Positions 13,198 through 16,559 of a stretch of 16,559 nucleotides of DNA are shown here, in pieces. The stretch comes from JALHTG01 sp964528315 (GTDB lineage Archaea; Thermoproteota; Bathyarchaeia; 40CM-2-53-6; JALHTG01), in the NCBI GenBank assembly GCA_964528315.1, contig CAZGRO010000015.1, forward strand, positions 1 through 16,559, given 5' to 3'. The translations under genes were made by a program, and so were the position numbers. Position 1 is the stretch's first letter. Each line of letters begins with the position of its first letter. The notes beneath the pieces are model-generated. The model saw nothing but the letters and a program-made list of their open reading frames with translations. It had not been told where the DNA came from and ran no database searches.

Positions 13198-14181
13198 CTA
13201 CCGGGCAGAGATTGAGAGCGCTCTCGCAGGATTGTGAACTAGTATCTTCTCAATATCTTCTCTCGTCAGGCCTCTATCCAGAAGCATCGCAGTGAAACGG
13301 TCAAGCACATCGGTGTATCCAGGTCCCCCATATTTCTTCAACTCTGGCTTTCGGTTCCTGTCCTGTCCCAGTAATAGATGATCGAGGAATCCGTGCTCCT
13401 TTACGGCCCTGACAAGTTCCGCTCTGGTGGTATCGAGTAGATAGTGTTGCTTCCCTATTGTGTCGAATTGTACGTAGGCTCCTTTTCTCGCAAGCGCTTC
13501 GAGGTTCCTAATATCTGCATTTTCATCGGTGTGACCTATGATTACGCGATTGGGTGCCACACCCTCATCCTCGAGGACCTCCAGCATCTGCGTGCCAACA
13601 TTTCCATAACGTATCTCGAACCTGACTGAGGCAGAGTTGTGACTGGTGATAGCTGTGCCAGTTCTGCGTTGAGCTAACGCAGCTGCCTTGAGACATTTCA
13701 GTTCATTTCCCTCAAAAGAGGGCCTGCTACAAGACACTTTGATGATCCCAGCCTTCACAGCGGTAACGCGATCAGATTCCCTTGCGTTACATCCCGTGGT
13801 AATCTCTCTGCAGAACCACGATGCCAATTGGTCTGTGGTCACTGATTCAACCCATCCAGGTTGACAGTCATCAACATACAATCCAGTCGACACAATTATG
13901 GTGACACCTGTCCTCAGAGATATGTCTCGCAGGCCTTCTGGATCTCTTCCCCATCCTTGACAGGTGACTTCAACGATGGCACTTCCACCTGACTTGCGAT
14001 AGCCCCGAAGCTCCTCTGTCATCTCATCCATGTCATCAAACCACATGTATGTTCCCCACGGCAGATTCTTGTTCCTCATACCTCTGCACAATCTCTGATC
14101 ACAGAGGATATGTTCATGCATCATGCTTACTCCAAGAACGGATGGATGGACAGGACCAGTCGCTGTTTGCACATATTCCAT
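13198..14181 (-). CDS. Phosphotriesterase-family metal-dependent hydrolase
   Basis: A 327-aa TIM-barrel amidohydrolase of the phosphotriesterase/lactonase group (cytosolic, binuclear metal). All expected ligands are visible (numbers from this ATG): HxH in MMHEHIL (H22, H24), the carboxylated bridging Lys in VKAGIIKV (K148), His in AITSHNSAS (H181), His in IIGHTDEN (H217) and the catalytic Asp in LLLGQDRN (D274). NPARALS near the end is also family-typical. The site is thus intact, unlike its upstream neighbour. I choose ATG 14181, 7 bp after the isochorismatase stop; a longer TTG frame (14208) would overlap it and lies upstream of the family start. The substrate could be a lactone, an amide or another ester. 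Confidence 0.92.
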   Translation of the reverse strand: MEYVQTATGPVHPSVLGVSMMHEHILCDQRLCRGMRNKNLPWGTYMWFDDMDEMTEELRGYRKSGGSAIVEVTCQGWGRDPEGLRDISLRTGVTIIVSTGLYVDDCQPGWVESVTTDQLASWFCREITTGCNARESDRVTAVKAGIIKVSCSRPSFEGNELKCLKAAALAQRRTGTAITSHNSASVRFEIRYGNVGTQMLEVLEDEGVAPNRVIIGHTDENADIRNLEALARKGAYVQFDTIGKQHYLLDTTRAELVRAVKEHGFLDHLLLGQDRNRKPELKKYGGPGYTDVLDRFTAMLLDRGLTREDIEKILVHNPARALSISAR

Positions 14182-14188
14182 GAGCCGT

Positions 14189-14854
14189 CTACTCTGCAAT
14201 GGCGCCAATCATTCGAATCACCGCATCAGTGGATCTCACACGTATGAGCCCCCCAGAAAGATTCTGCACTGTGCCACGCATCGATCCAGCTGTTGCATCA
14301 CTAACGACAATGACATGATATCCCCGATCCGCGGCATCCAATGAGAACAACCCCACCGGGCCAGGACATCTTACACCACACACGACCAGGCATCTCACTC
14401 CCCTGGAAGTTAACACAGAGTCTATCGGAGAGCAGTTGAAAGGATTGTCGCAGGTTTTGTCTATGATGATTTCTTTCGCTGAGGGAGTGACTTCCCTCAG
14501 AAGGGCCGCTTCTTCAGATGAAGATCCGAAAACATGGCCTCTAGCTTTCATCTGAACACTCATATCTCGTCCGTCGGTATGGACTGGCCTGTACCGCGTG
14601 TATACTATCAGCATGCGCTTCCTACGAAAAGCACTGACCAAAAGATCCACATTTGGCAGCGCCTCGTGCAAGAGCTCAAAGTACTCCGCAAACTCATTCG
14701 TAACACCTTTCCTCTGAGCTATGTCCGCGAGCATGCCATCCCTACTGGTAAAACGCTGCACATCCATTACGACTAACGAACAGTTTCCAGTCGTCAGGTG
14801 AAAGTCTGGAACAGGATTGCCAAGAAGCTCAAATGGTCTGCGTTCACGGCTCAA
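14189..14854 (-). CDS. Isochorismatase-like protein lacking the catalytic Cys
   Basis: A cysteine-hydrolase-superfamily (isochorismatase/nicotinamidase/N-carbamoylsarcosine amidase) Rossmann-type fold of 221 aa. The triad Asp is present in LVVMDVQRF (D31), and the Lys in IIIDKTCDNPF (K133). The nucleophile motif, normally GVxTxxCV, reads GVRCPGPV: the Cys position is P166, while C163 occupies the usual Thr position. The following DAADRGYHVIVVSDATAG is typical. Classical hydrolysis therefore looks unlikely unless C163 substitutes. The start is TTG 14854, the earliest start after an in-frame TGA, with only weak ribosome-binding sequence. It lies 170 bp after the M29 gene and 7 bp before the phosphotriesterase-family gene, so the last two are probably cotranscribed. 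Confidence 0.85.
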   Translation of the reverse strand: MSRERRPFELLGNPVPDFHLTTGNCSLVVMDVQRFTSRDGMLADIAQRKGVTNEFAEYFELLHEALPNVDLLVSAFRRKRMLIVYTRYRPVHTDGRDMSVQMKARGHVFGSSSEEAALLREVTPSAKEIIIDKTCDNPFNCSPIDSVLTSRGVRCLVVCGVRCPGPVGLFSLDAADRGYHVIVVSDATAGSMRGTVQNLSGGLIRVRSTDAVIRMIGAIAE

Positions 14855-15024
14855 GCAAGATCCAACTCAGTAGGCTTCCTTGCCAGCATGAGGCTGCAAG
14901 CTACAAGTTGTTTCTGCTTTTTCAACCAAGGAATATGTTTGCTTGTCGTCCTAGCGCAAGGTAAACCCATTTGTACACGCCTAACCGGTCCTACGCTCGA
15001 TGGTGCACATTCTGTACAGTGGAT
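14855..15024 (-). other. 170-bp gap between the M29 and isochorismatase-like genes
   Basis: No gene is seen here. On the minus strand, AACATATTC followed by TTGAAAAAG lies in the middle of the gap, and TGTACA occurs twice. An internal promoter for the two downstream genes is possible but not strong. Confidence 0.25.
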
Positions 15025-16209
15025 CTACATGACCATTATCTTGCCATCTTCAATGATCGCTTTCTGCGATCCATCTGGATAGATGACCGTCGCGTTCTCT
15101 CTGATTCCTGTGACAAAGTCCCAATGCAGAGAGGAATCACTAGTTCCCCCATAGGCTTTATTATCCCCTATTGCTATGTGAGCAGACCCGCCTATTTTCT
15201 CGTCAGTCAGAATGTAGCCTATAGGTTTCTTTATTTTCTCGTTCAGGCCTAGCCCGAGTTCACCAATATTGAGTGTTCTGGCAACGCCATATTTCTTCTC
15301 GTCACTTTGCAGAAACAATGCCAAAGAGGAGCGGAGCTCCTCCTCACCTTGTTCAGCGCTGCAACTATCAAGCAGAAGCTTGCCATCTTGGAAGACAAGT
15401 AGCGAGTTCTTTATGATCCTGTTTGTGAACCTGTCACGAGTTAATGGACAGAAAATCCTCCCGTCGCCGAACTCTTCGTGAGCTGCTATGAAAACTTCGC
15501 CTGTGGGCAGATTGGCCGTGTTGTATCCAATGCTCTGGTCCTCATCACTTATCAGGCCGTCGCTCATGCTAATGCGCCTGTCTCTAATGCGGACAACCAG
15601 ATCCGTCCCATCCTCGTCCTTCAAATGGACTGTATCTGCTCCTCTTAGATACTTTGCCAAGGCCTCACATTTGTTCAAGAGAAGCTTCTGACTGTACAGC
15701 ATTCCTCCGACAATCAGCTCTCTCAGTTCTTCAAAGGTCACACCGAATGATTTTGCCATCGGGGTTGTTGGGTAGCCTACCCCAACTCTACGTACGTTGC
15801 GTCTGTCTATGATCCTCTGGATTTCTCTCCCAGCCTCTCTCTGAGCAACCGTCTTCTCTTTCGACAACTTTGCCATAGAGTCCCAATCCCAAGGCCTAGA
15901 GATGCTGATATGGGCATCAATAGTGTTGGCAATTGCAATCATTTCCCGCGAGGGCTTTCTCAGGAAGTCTATCGGCATCTCTTCCACAAAGGCACGACTA
16001 AACACATCTGTCGTCAAATCTGCAATTGAAGTCACACCTTTCCTTGCACATTCCAGCCTAAGAAGATCGACTAGACGCCATGTGTGGAGTCCGCTTGAAA
16101 CAAGAGCCGACTCTCCCAGCTTGAAACTCATGCAGTGTGCAATGACTGATGCCATCTTCGCAAGAGTCCCATCGTCTATCTCAGGTTTCAGAAAACCATA
16201 ATCATTCAT
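15025..16209 (-). CDS. M29-family (thermophilic-type) aminopeptidase
   Basis: A 394-aa metallo-aminopeptidase of the M29 (AmpS/aminopeptidase T) family, a cytosolic dimer trimming N-terminal residues from peptides with two metal ions. Conserved ligands are all visible: E238 in NLPTGEVF, E317 in IGELGLGLN, H344 in GSAHIAIGD, and H362 and D364 in SSLHWDFV. DEK at 336-338, within GYILTDEKIGG, is also typical. Length is close to the usual about 400-410 aa. Start ATG 16209 has only weak GGT upstream. It would process peptides delivered by the Dpp-type importer, and is the only peptidase in the window with an intact metal site. It heads the minus-strand group that includes the isochorismatase-like and phosphotriesterase-family genes. 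Confidence 0.93.
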   Translation of the reverse strand: MNDYGFLKPEIDDGTLAKMASVIAHCMSFKLGESALVSSGLHTWRLVDLLRLECARKGVTSIADLTTDVFSRAFVEEMPIDFLRKPSREMIAIANTIDAHISISRPWDWDSMAKLSKEKTVAQREAGREIQRIIDRRNVRRVGVGYPTTPMAKSFGVTFEELRELIVGGMLYSQKLLLNKCEALAKYLRGADTVHLKDEDGTDLVVRIRDRRISMSDGLISDEDQSIGYNTANLPTGEVFIAAHEEFGDGRIFCPLTRDRFTNRIIKNSLLVFQDGKLLLDSCSAEQGEEELRSSLALFLQSDEKKYGVARTLNIGELGLGLNEKIKKPIGYILTDEKIGGSAHIAIGDNKAYGGTSDSSLHWDFVTGIRENATVIYPDGSQKAIIEDGKIMVM

Positions 16210-16493
16210 TGTGACCGCTTCGTAGTCAGATCAATCCAGCCAATATGAACAAATACCTTACGGTTCAATACTGCACGATCGCGCGCTGGCGAGTCCTAGA
16301 TCCCCTGCCAAAGAAGCGTTCTTATGCGGACGAATCACGGCAGACCTTTGATTGGGATCCCAACGCGCATTGTCACAATCCATGGCATACGCCAACCCAC
16401 AATATGCCGGCCAATGGAATTCGCACTACACGTGGAAGTAGGAGTCTGAGTTCCAACCGGCCTGCGATGTTGTCCCGATTCTGGGCAGATTTA

Positions 16494-16553
16494 CTAGTAA
16501 ACTGGTGCGCGAATCCCCCCCCCCGCACCTATCACTGTAACCGGCGAGATCAT
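16494..16553 (-). pseudogene. Interrupted Rossmann-like N-terminus
   Basis: On the minus strand, ATG 16553 begins MISPVTVIGAGGGIRAPVY and then meets TAG at 16494-16496. VTVIGAGGGIRAP resembles the NAD-binding start of a Rossmann protein; the GGG-x-R-xP pattern recalls family 4 glycosidases. The three following Gly codons are part of a G10 run, where an indel or sequencing error could shift the frame. No continuation is recognisable after the stop. It is either a broken gene start or chance. Confidence 0.25.
16510..16529 (+). repeat. Near-copy of the tRNA-Leu 3' end
   Basis: These 20 bases match the last part of the tRNA-Leu gene (2986-3005, T-loop to CC of CCA) at 19 positions, in the same orientation; only 2994 (A) versus 16518 (C) differs. 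There is no T-stem 5' strand or tRNA body upstream, so it is not a second tRNA. It could be an att-type remnant of integration at the tRNA, or coincidence around a C10 tract. Confidence 0.4.
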
Positions 16554-16559
16554 AATACC

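Larger units (their letters stand above)
16210..16559. other. 350-bp end region without a convincing gene
   Basis: A plus-strand frame from ATG 16245 stays open for 105 codons to the window edge. Its translation is rich in His, Asn, Cys, Trp and Pro and has no ribosome-binding site, so I doubt it is coding. The region also holds the C10 tract with tRNA-like flanks and the minus-strand Rossmann-like peptide, listed separately. The promoter of the M29 gene should lie here; TATTTG about 45 nt upstream of its start is a weak candidate. Confidence 0.4.

Noticed and set aside
3006..16529. Firm call of an integrated mobile element between the tRNA and its repeat
   Set aside because: No integrase, transposase, replication or phage gene is visible; kept only as a finding.
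16245..16559. Plus-strand frame open for 105 codons to the window edge as a partial gene
   Set aside because: Amino acid make-up is unlike a real protein, there is no ribosome-binding site, and it runs through a C10 tract.
1..16559. CRISPR array, insertion sequence or replication origin
   Set aside because: No regularly spaced repeats, transposase genes, terminal inverted repeats or origin-box clusters were seen on either strand.

Overview
The window looks archaeal. A tRNA-Leu gene is interrupted by three short insertions, each with the bulge-helix-bulge (BHB) fold cut by the archaeal tRNA-splicing endonuclease. AT-rich TATA-like boxes lie upstream of several starts, GTG and TTG starts are common, and the solute-binding protein carries a C-terminal membrane anchor of the archaeal kind. 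The lineage cannot be fixed from this stretch. A multi-intron tRNA would suit a TACK-type or uncultured archaeon, but that is inference.

Left part (1-3006). On the plus strand: a small cupin, the flavin-dependent thymidylate synthase ThyX, and a stand-alone class I glutamine amidotransferase. A TrmO-type tRNA methyltransferase follows convergently on the minus strand. Then comes tRNA-Leu(UAA) on the plus strand, whose three introns (25, 24 and 16 nt) sit at tRNA positions 15/16, 30/31 and 37/38. Removing them leaves an ordinary 88-nt class II tRNA with encoded CCA.

Middle part (3007-13156). A RidA-like protein, a doubtful small ORF and an M20-family protein lie on the minus strand. Divergent from them is a plus-strand block: an M28/DUF4910-like protein, a PqqD-like (RRE-type) small protein coupled to it by a GTGA overlap, an anchored family 5 solute-binding protein, and the DppB, DppC, DppD and DppF subunits of a peptide-type ABC importer. 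The M20 and M28 proteins have both lost most of the metal-binding residues of their families, so both are probably non-classical or non-catalytic.

Right part (13198-16559). A minus-strand group encodes an M29-type aminopeptidase with its metal ligands intact, an isochorismatase-like protein whose nucleophilic Cys position is Pro, and a phosphotriesterase-family hydrolase with an intact site. The last 350 bases hold no convincing gene. They contain a C10 tract whose flanks closely copy the 3' end of the tRNA-Leu, and an interrupted Rossmann-like peptide on the opposite strand.

Overall, this resembles a peptide or amide uptake and processing locus. The most unusual features are the three-intron tRNA and the clustering of apparent pseudo-hydrolases with an RRE-like peptide-binding protein beside a peptide importer.
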